Positions 1 to 10,774 of a stretch of 64,000 nucleotides of DNA are shown piece by piece; position 1 is the first letter of the stretch, and every line of letters starts with the position of its first letter. The notes under the pieces are model-generated. The model had not been told where the DNA came from and made no database searches. It was given only the letters and a program-made list of their open reading frames with translations. A program made the position numbers and the translations under genes. The stretch comes from Mytilus trossulus (lineage: Eukaryota; Mollusca; Bivalvia; Mytilida; Mytilidae). The stretch spans positions 7,348,117-7,412,116 of the forward strand of contig NC_086386.1 in NCBI RefSeq assembly GCF_036588685.1. The letters run 5' to 3'.

Positions 1-1384
1 TTTTGAAAACAGTATTTCTCTGGCTTCGTTGTGAAGAGCGCACTCTAAAAAAATAGTGTATACTATCCTCAACAGGGTGGCCACAGCTGCATGCGGGACT
101 GGGTTTAATATTAACACGATGTAAATCTGAATTTAAAGAACTGCACATATTTCTCAAACGTGTATGAATGATATTAAGTTTTCTATCCCCACAACTAAAA
201 TAGGAAGGTGGCTGTATCAATTTGGACTTCATCTTTCGTTTAAAAATATTTATGTTTTGGACGTACGTATGTCGGGGGGAAGGCTATTCCATTCAAAAGT
301 AGTGGATGGGAAAAAGGATTTTCCAGTTATGTCTAGTCTATAACCGGGTACTACATAATTATTACTGTTTCGCAAATCGTAGTTAGATACTTGACCAACA
401 AGCGGGGTCATTAAATCATAGAGATAATCAGGGGCAGTCCCATTATGTAAAGAATAGAACATATTGAGCTTTCTGGATTTTCTTCTGTCCACAAGCAATT
501 TCCAGCCAGTTTCAAAATATATAGCTTCCCGACTAGCAAACACGGGCAACCCAGTTACTAACTTCTAACTGAACATGTTCTAAATTGTCGGCTTCTTGTT
601 GAGTACAATCATCCCATAACTCACATGCATATTCCATAACGGGTCTTATAAAAGTTAAATATATACGAGCAAGATAATTTCCATTCAATACATATTTTAC
701 TTTTTTAAGAACATTTAATCTCGTGCTTGCACACTTTAAATATTTTCTATATGTGTATGGAATTTACCATTGGAATCAAAAGTAGTCCCTAAGTGTTTAT
801 GACAGAAGACAAATTCTACTAATTGGTTTTGAAATTCTATTTCAATATCATCTGGGGAAGTATGGCAGGAGAATATCATAGCCTTTGTCTTATTAGGGTT
901 AAAGTTAATAAGCCAATCTTTAGACCATAATGAAATTTGTTCTAAATAGCTGTTTAGGACATCCTCTATAGTGTAAGGGTTATTACTGGAATAAGAAAGA
1001 GATGTATCATCAGCAAACAATCGAGTTAGACTTGTCAAATTATCAGCTATGTCATTTACATAAATAAGAAATAGTAGGGACCTAATACAGAGCCTTGTGG
1101 AACTCCTGCATTAGTACTATCAAAAGGCGAATAGGCATTTGAAACAAAAACGCTTTGTTTTCTATTTGAAATATAACTTTCAAACCATTTATACAGATTT
1201 CCATCAATACCATACGCTTTTAGTTTTATTAAGAGGCCACTATGCCATACCCTATCAAAAGCTTTCGAGGTATCACATAATATAAGAGATGTTATACAGC
1301 GATCATCAAGTGACATGCATTTCCTATGATAAATTTCTATTAGCTGGTGAACCTTTTGATATATACATGTACCTGTTAAAGATA
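1..1384 (-). pseudogene. Decayed LINE: RT core and C-terminal region, runs off left edge
   Basis: Three minus-strand frames join into one non-LTR retrotransposon ORF2. The first (1316 down to 1056) has the RT motifs SKAFDRVWH and NAGVPQGSVLGP. The second (1038 to 736) has the catalytic box FADDTSL. A third (549 to 250) and its continuation to the left edge carry the C-terminal part, with a CSCGHP...HYF zinc-knuckle-like motif near position 60-100. The shift between the first two frames is explained by loss of one C in the CCC run near 1079, just after GSVLGP. Further breaks lie near 735 and 550, and there is a stop just left of 250. The 5' part (endonuclease, start of RT) is absent upstream of about 1384, so this is a 5'-truncated, inactive copy. 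The clade (Jockey-, CR1- or I-like) cannot be fixed by eye. Confidence 0.85.
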
Positions 1385-2732
1385 CGGAAAATGAAGCAGC
1401 TGTCGAGACAGCTATTGTGGTAAGTAGATATTTTGATTTTTTTCAAAGTTTCAATGTTGTGTGCGCGTTTAAGTCCGTTTTTTTGGTTTTTTTTAGGGGG
1501 GAGGGGGGAGGATGGATTAGCTATATCCCATATCCCAAAAGTGCAATCCTTTCAATTCATTGCTCAAAATGAAAGTCACGTATACCACATTTTCATGTGT
1601 CATTTATATGTTTTGCCTCCAATATCACGTTTATATTCAAATTCTGCGCGAAATGAACAAAAGTTTCCGTCAATAACTTTATAACTGCATTATCGGATTT
1701 AACAGTTGATACTTTTATCGGTAGATATGCGTGTTCATATTTCCCTTTTCCTTATAATTCAATGAATATAGTCGTCCATTTTTTTCCCCTTTGATTCCCT
1801 TTTTTCTATTTTATACTGATATAATATATGATTTTAAAAATTTAATTCAAATGTTTTGATCAAATACCGTGTATTTTAGGACGTTTCTTTAAACAGTGTG
1901 GATGGTAAAGTATCTAAAATAGTTACAGTTTATTGTTACTTTTGTTTATTGTTACTTTTGTTTATTGTTACTATTGTTTATTGTTACTTTTGTTTATAGT
2001 TGCTTTTTTTTTTTTTTTTTTTTTTTTAGCCTTACCTATAGTCTTAATACGAAGCACTTGACGGACTGAAAAAAACACACACACATATGTTTATTGATAA
2101 ATTACATCAGAAGGCATAACATGTACATCATCACAGTCGGAACTTGTTTAATTACAAAGATTTTTATAGATTTTACAACAAATATTTTGTGCTTCAGAAA
2201 AATACATGACAATTAGGTTAGGCTAATTTTTGTTTTCATTTAATAGAAAATAACTTATTATATGGCAAGTATGCAAATACAAAAATGTTCCTTGTTTAGT
2301 ACCTTCAATATTTGTCTCTACAATATCTTCCATGCATATGTATGCATCATACGTTTCATATACCGAGTATTTATGAATTTTTGAATTAGTTTGTTTCTAA
2401 TATTGCGGAATATGCGTTATTTTATTCTCCACTTTGCAGTCATTATTTGAATAAGTATTCCTTGTAAGACAATTTAAAGCCACATCAACTTCATTTCTTC
2501 ATTTTCGGGCTTTTGGCCAAACTATAAGAGAACACAAATCCATGTTTGTCAAAGAACTCCACGTTACTTAATTTCATAATACACAAAAAATCCCAACCTT
2601 TCTCTATTCTTATATAGCATTAAATGTTTAAAGGATGTCATATTGTTATAATTCAAAATTAAATTTGTGTTGTTTATAGTTATTTTCTGAGATATCGAAA
2701 TTTCAGTGACAGTCATGAAGTAGCTAAAATGC
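1385..2732. other. No gene seen; AT-rich, holds the 16-bp tandem repeat
   Basis: Apart from the tandem repeat at 1926-2026 I see no coding exon, RNA gene or recognisable element. The small open frame at 1433-1684 has low-complexity start sequence and no family resemblance. Confidence 0.6.
1926..2026. repeat. Tandem repeat (16-bp unit, TTTGTTTATTGTTACT) ending in poly-T
   Basis: About four to five copies of a 16-bp unit containing TTTATTGTTACT are followed by an uninterrupted T run of more than 20 bases. A poly-T next to a short tandem tract could be the A-tail side of a minus-strand retroelement, but no element body is recognisable beside it. Confidence 0.85.
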
Positions 2733-2935
2733 CAAAAAAATATGGTATGATTAACAACGAGACAACTTTCCACAAGAGACCAACATGACTCAGATATTAA
2801 CAAAAATAGGTCACCGTACGGCCTTCAACAATGAGCAAAGCCCATACCGCATATACAGCTATAAAAGGCTCCGAAATGACAATGTAAAACACTTTAGACG
2901 AGAAAACTAACGGCATTATTTATTAAAAAACTAAA
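2733..2935 (+). repeat. Mytilus-type interspersed repeat, family A
   Basis: Contains the family hallmarks in order: AACAACGAGACAACTTTCCA, ATAGGTCACCGTACGGCCTT, CAACAATGAGCAAAGCCCAT, AGCTATAAAAGGCTCCGAAA and GAGAAAACTAACGGC. The same blocks recur in this order, in both orientations, at more than ten places in the window. No coding capacity. It is a MITE or SINE-like family widespread in mussel DNA. Confidence 0.8.
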
Positions 2936-2953
2936 TTTTATGATATACTAGTA

Positions 2954-3190
2954 TGTAGATATAGGAAGATGTGGTGTGAGTGCCAATGAGACATGCAACT
3001 CTCCATCCAAATAACAATTTATTAAAAGGTAAACCATTATAGGTCAATGTACGGCCTTCAACACGGAGCCTTGGCTCACACCGAAAAACAAGCTATAAAG
3101 GGCCCCAAAATTACTAGTGTAAAAAAACAATAGCATAGCATCACAACACAGAAAAACACACGTTAAAATATCAATTGGCAGACTTAACTC
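2954..3190 (+). repeat. Mytilus-type interspersed repeat, family A (second subtype)
   Basis: Begins GATATAGGAAGATGTGGTGT, then GAGTGCCAATGAGAC, CTCTCCATCCAAATAACAAT, GGTCAATGTACGGCCTTCAA and AGCTATAAAGGGCCCCAAAA. This subtype also occurs at 6057-6127 and 49470-49545. It lies directly downstream of another copy of the same superfamily. Confidence 0.8.
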
Positions 3191-4654
3191 AATCAAAAAA
3201 CATAAATTAATACACATATGTAGCTGTTTTCCTAAGAACTGTTAATAATATATGCATAAAAAGAAATGTCATAAGATCTTGGAACGTTTCGTAAATAATT
3301 CATCGACATAACTTCATTATATGCTATCAGATATATGTTTTTAGTGTCAATATCAATAAAACACTTTCCAGTTACGATTATCTTTCCATTTTTAAATACC
3401 CTAATTACGATTATCTTTTTTCCGAGTTACGATTATCATCCCGAATTTTTCGACGGCAATTTTCAAAGCGCTTAGACAAATCCAGTGCACCTTTACGATT
3501 CAAATATGATGTAATGGTATAGATAAACCTTGCAGCTGAGTAACTATTGACAAAAGCATGCTACATTTAAGAAAAATGAGTGTAAAGATTTTACCTATAT
3601 CTACCGTCGCCATATTGGGATATTAATCGTAAATGCAGTTACTATTATCTCTTTAATACCAGTGACTATTCATGACAGACAATAAAAGTTCGATTTCTGT
3701 GAACAATCAACACAAGTAAAAGTGCTTTTAGCTTGTATTCATATGTATAATTGTAGTTTCAGATAAACACATCAATGAAATCAGGATTAACACGTTTTAC
3801 GTTTCGTCAACTAAACACTTATTAGTGACGCTCGAATAATGGAAGTTGAAAAAGCCGAAATAAGTATTAATTGATGAGGAGCATTGATGACACGCTATTT
3901 CGAAAGTGTGTTTTTCATTTAGCACATACTTCATCTTTTCGTCTAATCAAATTGCTTGAATTTGTCTTCTATCTTTCATAGTACATACATCCGTGTACTA
4001 AGTAACTACGCATGAATAACCACAAGGGTAAGATTTCATTGTATCTTAGAACATACTCACCCCTTCTCGTCCAATGAAAAGTAAGTTTTTTTACCCTCCA
4101 ATTCTCATAGTACATGGTTTTCCATGCACTATGAAATGCTATACATGAATGACTTTTCATTGTCAGTTTTAAAATTATGAAAGTGAACCCTTTAACAACT
4201 GCACTTACGAAGTGTACAATTCCCTGAGGCATTGTCCATAGTGAAAAAGTCCAAAAGTGAAAGAGCAATGATTAAAACAAAAGATTTTTAATTTTGCAAA
4301 TGTTCATACATTTTCTAATGGTACACATATATAGAATAAACAAAAAACGATTGGGGTAAGGATATAGGTAAAATAGAATTTATTTCAATTATATACCTGA
4401 CATTTGAGGGAATTTTTTTCTTTCAAGAAAACAATGCTAGACTGCTGATATATATAAAGCAAAGGGTTTGTTTTCAGAGAAAACATTACATGTAAATTTA
4501 TCAGTCAAAAGCAAGCATTTAATGTTGAATGGTCTGAATTTAAATATTTATACAGAGATTTTTATATTTTTAAAAATAAATCAAATTTCAAAAAGGGAAT
4601 TTATATAATACTGTGTTGCTTTTCAAAATAAAAATATCTTAAGATAAATAAGTA
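3191..4654. other. No gene seen; one ribozyme relic
   Basis: No credible exon or transposon ORF. The open frame at 3969-4268 (minus) has no recognisable domain. The only structure noted is the degenerate hammerhead copy at 3793-3832. Confidence 0.5.
3793..3832 (-). repeat. Degenerate hammerhead ribozyme relic
   Basis: The minus strand reads GCGTCA, then CTAATAA in place of the core CTGATGA, then a decayed stem II, then GACGAAACGT. Stem I 5' strand and the GAAA box are recognisable. The core has lost G5 and G8, so it should be inactive. Confidence 0.55.
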
Positions 4655-5255
4655 TTAAGGTGGTATGGGAGTCTAAAATAAAAATGATAGAATTTGCTCA
4701 TACTTTACCAAAACGTAGTATCTATTGATATATGTTGAAAAATAAAATAAAAATGATAGGTCACCGCGCATTTTCTCAAGGTACAGAACGTAACAAAATG
4801 ACACATTTTGTATGGTTTACACAGGAAAAAACATCATTTTGTAATTAGAAACTAAACAAAATGATAGAATTGTTAAATACTTAAGGAAAAGATTGCTTTC
4901 ATACATTGCTTTGAGAATATCAAAAGAAAAGATAGGGTCACCGTACATTTTTTCCGGCTAAAATACAAAATAGAAAAATTCCATGTAGAATCCTTCAGAA
5001 AATGCATCGTTTTAGAGTTACCTCCCCTTAAAATGCCAATTTAATTTTTTTAAGAAACAACAAAAAATAATCAACATTTACAAAAATATTAATAATTATA
5101 AGTTTTATTCTTATAAATTTGTTCTTTTAAATGAAAATTCACATTAAATATCTGTATTTCTACATCAAATTTTGCTAAGTTGATAAGAAATCTGGACCTT
5201 TTTTTCACGTTTTTTTTTCAATCCAAGATGGAGGAAGACACCAATACCACCTTAA
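4655..5255. mobile_element. MITE with TTAA target duplication and GGTGGTAT termini
   Basis: TTAA at 4655-4658 and 5252-5255 flank an element beginning GGTGGTATGGGAGTC and ending GACACCAATACCACC, which are inverted repeats of about 15 bp with two mismatches. The interior (593 bp) has no ORF and contains repeated AAAATGATAG motifs. A TTAA duplication is typical of piggyBac-type transposases, so this is best read as a piggyBac-mobilised non-autonomous element. The terminal sequence itself is not the classical piggyBac end. Confidence 0.75.
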
Positions 5256-5465
5256 ATGTTACCTGAAGCAGAAGAAAAACAATTTATCCAATTGGTCCTG
5301 ACAAACTATGTACGAGCTATATCATTCCATCCATTGAAATGATGATTACCTATGTTTTACATTTAGTTCATTATAAAAAGTGAACTCTTATTTAGGTTTG
5401 AATATAATACAATGGGCAAGGATCATTTTGTAAGGTCACTCGAAAGTGTAAATATGTTCTAAATT

Positions 5466-5545
5466 GGTCAGACAATACTTGGTCATGTTTTATGTTTCGC
5501 CTTGGGCTTAAATCTTCATAAAACATGACCAAGTTTAGTCTAACC
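5466..5545. repeat. Hairpin (29-nt arms, 22-nt loop)
   Basis: Arms 5466-5494 and 5517-5545 are inverted copies matching at 25 of 29 positions. The inner 17 are perfect (CTTGGTCATGTTTTATG). No gene is next to it. It could be the remnant of a small fold-back element. Confidence 0.7.
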
Positions 5546-5701
5546 TATAAGTAATCAAGTTGTTAAAATACAAATTACTACTGGCTATTTTGAATATAAT
5601 TGTGTTCCAAATTAAATTTAATAGTTTGTAATTAGTTCTCAAATTAATTTTTAAACATCCAACTATTTAATCTTTGGATCAAAAAATGTTTTTGACAATT
5701 A

Positions 5702-5745
5702 AAAGTTTCTTTCAATTAAATAAAGTTTCTTTCAATTAAATAAAG
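5702..5745. repeat. 20-bp tandem duplication
   Basis: AAAGTTTCTTTCAATTAAAT occurs twice in perfect tandem, followed by AAAG. Confidence 0.85.
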
Positions 5746-5995
5746 AGTAACAAATTTACATTATAGTTCATTATTACTTGATTAAAGTACAATGCCATCT
5801 AAAGTTGTAATCATTTATATAATCTTCCATGTAATTACTTTGTACACAAAAACCTTGAACCATGAAACCTTGTATAGGGAAAAAAAGCAATTTTATCTAT
5901 ATCGTCATGAGAGGATTGATTATTGGTTGCTTAATGTCCAGTGACAGATATTTCATGCATGTAAACTTTTCACTAGACAACATATGGGTACATAC

Positions 5996-6206
5996 CAGGG
6001 GCAGATCCATCCATTTTTAAAGGGGTTCCAACCCAAAATAAAGGGGGAGGGGTTCAACTGTATATAGATATAGGAAGATGTGGTGTGAGTGCCAATGAGA
6101 CAACTCTCCATCCAAATAACAATTTAAATGTATGTTCTTATTCAAAGCATTGATCATCCCCAAAAATAAGCGTTTTCCACAACCCTCTTTTGGGATCTGC
6201 CACTGC
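5996..6206. mobile_element. Small TIR element split by a family A repeat
   Basis: The left end AGGGGCAGATCCA and right end TGGGATCTGCCACTGC are inverted repeats of the GGCGGATCCA-type ends seen again at 38672-38820. A family A copy (about 6057-6127) sits inside, so two insertions are nested. The minus-strand open frame across it is fortuitous. Confidence 0.6.
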
Positions 6207-6790
6207 AAACTATCTATATGTTTTGAAATTTATCATGTATAGTAAAACACAGCTTCATACAAATATACCAATAAACATATTTACACCAGCAACTACAATC
6301 TTTTCATTTTGAAGTCAATTTCTTACAATGATAATAGTGAGTATAATAACAAAACTATGTAAATGAACTAGTTAGCCAAAACATATCAATAGAAAAATAC
6401 AGGATTACTCAAGTTGTAAATATCTGCTAAATTGGATAGTGTATAGAAAGGTAAATACTATGAAAATAAGAGCTTGGGGCATGGTCCGGCGCTCTGATTT
6501 TTATAGTATATACCTCTTTTTACAATAACCGACACATAAAGCTAAGGGTATCTTTTTTGTACTAAAAATAAACCATAGTATTTCAAAAGTTGTGTTATGA
6601 ACAACTAATAAAAATGAATAATTAAAATTATATTATATTGCCTTTATTTCCTTACAAATATACCTGGACAAGAATTGTTGTATCATATGTACTCAAATAT
6701 AGAATCTTACTAAATAAAAACAAAACCAAGAGGCTGTCACAACGACAGCAAACCGGATTTATTAGTATTTATTTGTGTCCTGGCAATATC
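6207..6790. other. No gene or element recognised
   Basis: AT-rich sequence without exon-like frames, inverted repeats or matches to other repeats in the window. Confidence 0.5.
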
Positions 6791-7189
6791 ACAAGAACCA
6801 TAACACCTGAACGGTAAAAGTCAAAATTGTCATTATCGAACTTGACCTCTATTTTGTCATCAGTAACAACATTCAAAAATTTCAAAAGCTTTGGTTGAAT
6901 GGTTCATGAACAAATGCACGGACACGACTGGAAACTCCATTTTTCAATCTTTCAAGAACCGTAACTCCTGAACGGTAAAAGTCAAAATCGTCATTTTTGA
7001 ACTTGACCTCCATTTTGTCATCTGTTACAACATATAAAAATTTGGGAAGCTTTGGTAGAACAGTTTATGCGAAAATGCACGGACACGCCATTATTGAACT
7101 TGACCTTCATTTAGTTGTCAGTATTAACATATTAAAATTTTAAAAGCTTTGGTTGAACGGTTCATGAGTTAATGCACGGACAACATTTG
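6791..7189. repeat. Imperfect tandem repeat, about 160-bp unit, 2-3 copies
   Basis: Units start with CAAGAACCATAACACCTGAA (6791) and CAAGAACCGTAACTCCTGAA (6953). Each continues with GGTAAAAGTCAAAAT, GAACTTGACCTC and AATGCACGGACA. A third unit (from about 7086) lacks its 5' part. This leads straight into the (CCGN)n tract. The arrangement is familiar from mussel repeats. Confidence 0.7.
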
Positions 7190-7193
7190 ATTG

Positions 7194-7258
7194 AAGCCCG
7201 CCCGTCCGACCGCCCGCCCGACCACCCGACCATCCGCCCGGCTGCCCGGCCGCCTACC
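7194..7258. repeat. (CCGN)n microsatellite-like tract
   Basis: Repeated CCGN/CCCG tetranucleotides (CCGACCGCCCGCCCGACCAC and onward) stand out as the most C-rich tract of an AT-rich window. The frame through it (7172-7372) encodes only Pro/Arg/Ala-rich low complexity and is not a gene. Confidence 0.85.
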
Positions 7259-7329
7259 GTACATCCCCAAATCAAAAACCCACATTTTTGTCACAAAAAT
7301 CCGGTTAATAAAAGCAATAAAATCAATAA

Positions 7330-8140
7330 AATCAATTCATTTGGCTTAAGGGGAGAAACTAGAGATGAATGATACCAAAAAGACATATCAACTTAAGTCG
7401 AAAATAAGCAGACAACAAACAACTGAAAACAAAACAACATGGAAAACAAAAGACTAAGAAACATGAACCCGACAAAAACAAACATTCATAGCTCTACCGT
7501 AGAAACTGAGATAATCACGGTATTTCGAGGTGGTTGCATCTTCTACGCAGACTTTGTAAAACGTCACCAGTGTCTGAGTTGAAAGTAGATTAACCAGGGG
7601 TATGTCAAATAGCGTTTCAAAGAAATTTCATCGGGAGGTACAAAAACCTTGTTGATAAATATTATGTATCAACTGCACATATAAAACACGATGATATACA
7701 TCCTGTCATTGTTCATTGATAATTTTTGTATTATTGTCTTTGATTTTAGCTAATGTGCTTTGCCTATATTATATGCCCATTGTGTTTCTTTTAATCATAT
7801 GGTGTGGTTCTGTACTTATACATCCCGTCATTATGTTATTTTTTTATGGTAATATTTGTATGAAGCATGTCTTTTATGTTTTCTAAAGTAGTTTGTCTGT
7901 ATGCCTTGATATGTTTCTCTGATACTATGTCGTGGCCTTGTACTTTTACATCCCGTCATTGTGTTATTGTGCAATTGTAAATTTTGCAATATTGTCTTTA
8001 AAGAATGCTAATGTGCTTTGTCTATATACCTTAACGTGGGACTAAGTTGCAATTATTTTTTTTTGATAGTGATTGAGATTATTACTCTATATTGACTGCT
8101 GTATCCCAATTTCTAACATTTGTTACCTATTTTTCAGTTT
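7330..8140. other. Repeat-like sequence, no gene
   Basis: 7330-7480 resembles a mussel interspersed repeat rich in AAAAC tracts. From about 7690 a loose period is visible: CATCCTGTCATTGTT, CATCCCGTCATTATG and CATCCCGTCATTGTG at 7699, 7825 and 7947. No exon is credible. Confidence 0.4.
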
Positions 8141-8345
8141 ATTTTGTTCAAATATCGTTGTACATATAATGGAATTTGATGCGACTGTCAGAGGACTGAC
8201 ATGTTAATATATATAAAACCAGGTTTGATCCACCATCGTTTACATAAGAAAATGCCTGTACCAAGTCAGGAATATGACAGTTGTTATCCATCCGTTTGAT
8301 GTGTATGAGATTTGATTTTCCTATTTGAGTAAGGACTTTTTTATT
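8141..8345 (+). repeat. Mytilus-type interspersed repeat, family B
   Basis: Contains TTTGATGCGACTGTCAGAGG, TATAAAACCAGGTTTGATCC, GAAAATGCCTGTACCAAGTC and AGGAATATGACAGTTGTTAT, blocks that I know as a very common mussel repeat. Only this copy is recognisable here. It is often found near retroelement sequence, and the Penelope-like duplication starts 700 bp downstream. Confidence 0.55.
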
Positions 8346-9044
8346 TGCATTTGTCTCAATTTTCAGTATTTCTGTAATTTTACTTTTTTCTTACTGCTCG
8401 GTCTTTACTTTTGCATGTGCATATTTAAAGATGTTTTTGTCGTTGTTTTTTTGTGTACTTTCTTGTCGTAATGATACTATTTAGTTTTCTTTAAACTCCG
8501 ACTTTGATAGACATTTAGCACGTCTCCATTTACTTCTGTACATAATTCTAGTCTTATGTAAGAGATATAAATCAGGGCATTTTTCAACACCTTAATTTAT
8601 ATTTTCAGACGTGACGCATATTGATGATTTTTTTTTACTTATTTTTAATCCTGGAATATGGTAAGACTGCAATCCTAAAACTATAAATGTACCGATGTTT
8701 GGTCTGTTGAAATCAACACAGTAACAAAGACCTATAGATTCGCACCTTAATAAAATAAACATTTATGAGTGTGTGCAAATTTGAATTCAATTTTGCTTTT
8801 AAAGAGATTTAAATGCTTCATCGTATGACGTTGACCTATCTCAGTTGAATAAACTGATACGTTACACTCATGTTTGTTGGCGCTAAATTGTATGTATTCG
8901 CATGGGTGTCCTCCTTTATACACAAACACTACACTAACAGGGTTATGAGGAAGAATGACAGAAATCGCCACCGCATAAGTTTAACGATGACAATTACGAT
9001 ATATATTAGAAATTTTGACTGACTTGAGAATCGTATGTCGGATG
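8346..9044. other. No gene seen
   Basis: No credible exon. The open frame at 8747-8971 (minus) shows no domain. Confidence 0.5.
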
Positions 9045-10100
9045 AATAAAATTGAGAATGGAACTGGGGAATGTGTCAAAGAGACAACAACCCGACCATA
9101 TAAAAAATAACAGCAGAAGGTCACCAATAGGTCTTCAATGTAGCGAGAAATTCCCGCACCCGGAGGCGTCCTTCATCTGGCCCCTAAAAAAATATATACT
9201 AGTTCAGTGATAATGAACGCCATACTAATTTCCAAATTGAACACAAGAAACTAAAATTAAAAAATTACAAGACTAACAAAGGCCAGAGGCTCCTGACTTG
9301 GGACAGGCGCAAAAATGCGGCGGGGTTAAACATGTTTATGAGATCTCAACCCTCCCCCTATATCTCTAGCCAATGAAGAAAAGTAAATGCATAACAATAC
9401 GCACATTTAAAATTCAATTCAAGAGAAATCCGAGTCTGATGTCAGAAGATGTAACCAAAGAAAATAAACAAAATGACAATAATAACAGACTACGAGCAGT
9501 TCACTGACATGCCAGCTCCAGACTTCAGTTAAACTGATTGAAAGATTATGATTTCATCATATGAATATCAGGCACAATTCTTTCCGTTACGGGTTTAGTA
9601 TCGTACCATCATAACATATATGAGAAGAACATAACCCGTGTCATGCCAACAACTGGTTTTTGAATAAATGTGTTAAGTTCCCGATGCAAAGACCCTATAA
9701 GTGAATCAATATTTACGCCAAAATAAACAATCTTTAATGACCTGACAACATTATCGTAACTATGTCCCTTTCTTGATAAGTCTATTTAAACGTTTTGTTA
9801 GTTTATGAGGTGAATACTGACATTTTTGTGCTGTATAAAGAATTTTTCCATAAAAAAAAATGGAGGTGAAATACCTGTACGTATAAGAAGTCTGCATGTT
9901 GAGCTATATTTACGAATGATGTCCTTATACCGATGATAAAATTTAGTAAATGTTTTGACTAGTTTATCATATCGAAAACCCTGGTGTAATAATTTTGCAG
10001 TAATACATAAATTTCTCTCGTAAAATTCTAAAATATTGTTACATACACGAGCGAATCGTACAAGTTGAGATGTATAACACCGTAAGATGGTGACAAGGGA
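9045..10100 (-). pseudogene. Penelope-like RT fragment, arm A of a large inverted duplication
   Basis: The minus strand encodes the end of a Penelope-like RT: the FARVCNNILEF region, LLHQGF, LVKTFTKFYHRYKDIIRKYS and STCRLLIRTGIS. It then decays through frameshifts into a 3' region that includes the block GAGATCTCAACCCTCCCCCT and ends near GTCTCTTTGACACATTCCCC. The same protein segment and 3' region recur on the plus strand at 10775-12425, so the two copies face away from each other with their 5' ends inward. A one-base loss just before HLN (GTTATACATC against GTTTATATATC in the other arm) breaks the frame at its start. Confidence 0.65.
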
Positions 10101-10774
10101 GCATGCATATCAGGGACCACCTATCCTGTCTACGTACCTGATTTCACTCCTTGTGCTTGTTAACATATTTTCATTTGTTAAGTCTTTAGTTTCTGTTTTT
10201 TGTTCCGTATACTGTTGCTTGTATTTGGCTGTTTGTCTTTTGGTTTTACGATGCCGGTGTCAGTTGTGTCTTTTCCTATCTCTTTTATGTAAATTAGTGA
10301 TTCTGTCAATTTTAATTGTTGCATAAACAAATGATTTTAACACAATCATAATGTCATAATAATAGCATTCTGTTTTACTGGACGTTTCATTCATCTTTTG
10401 AAGTATTTGGTATCTATGCTTCTCTTATAATCGACCTGTTTGAGATAAGTATAAAGGTTTGCAGATATTGTTCCGAATCATAGTACTTACCATTCAGTTA
10501 ATTTGAATAATTAAGAAACACATCATAGATACCAGGACAAACTTTATTATATCCGCAAGACGCGCGTTTCGTCTACAAAAGACTGATCAGTGACGCTCAA
10601 ATCCAAAAAAGTTAAAAAGGCCAAATAAAGTACAAAGTTAAAGATCATTGAGGACCAAATTCCTAAATGTTTTGCCAAATATAGCTAAGGTTATCTAGCC
10701 TGAGGTAGAAAAGCCTTAGTACTTCAAAAAATTAAAAAAATTGTAAATATTACATTTATAAATATAACCATAGC
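10101..10774. other. Spacer between the inverted arms, with a ribozyme-retroelement relic
   Basis: 10101-10330 is T-rich repeat-like sequence. The plus-strand frame in it (10087-10326) is hydrophobic low complexity and not a gene. 10520-10735 carries a minus-strand retrozyme fragment with a hammerhead copy (10553-10596). Confidence 0.55.
10553..10596 (-). repeat. Hammerhead ribozyme relic (core G8 to C)
   Basis: The minus strand reads GCGTCA, core CTGATCA, stem II GTCT-TTTGT-AGAC, GAAA, stem III ACGCGCGT, then GTC. Stem II, GAAA and stem III are intact. G8 of the core is C and stem I pairs poorly, so it should not cleave. Confidence 0.75.
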
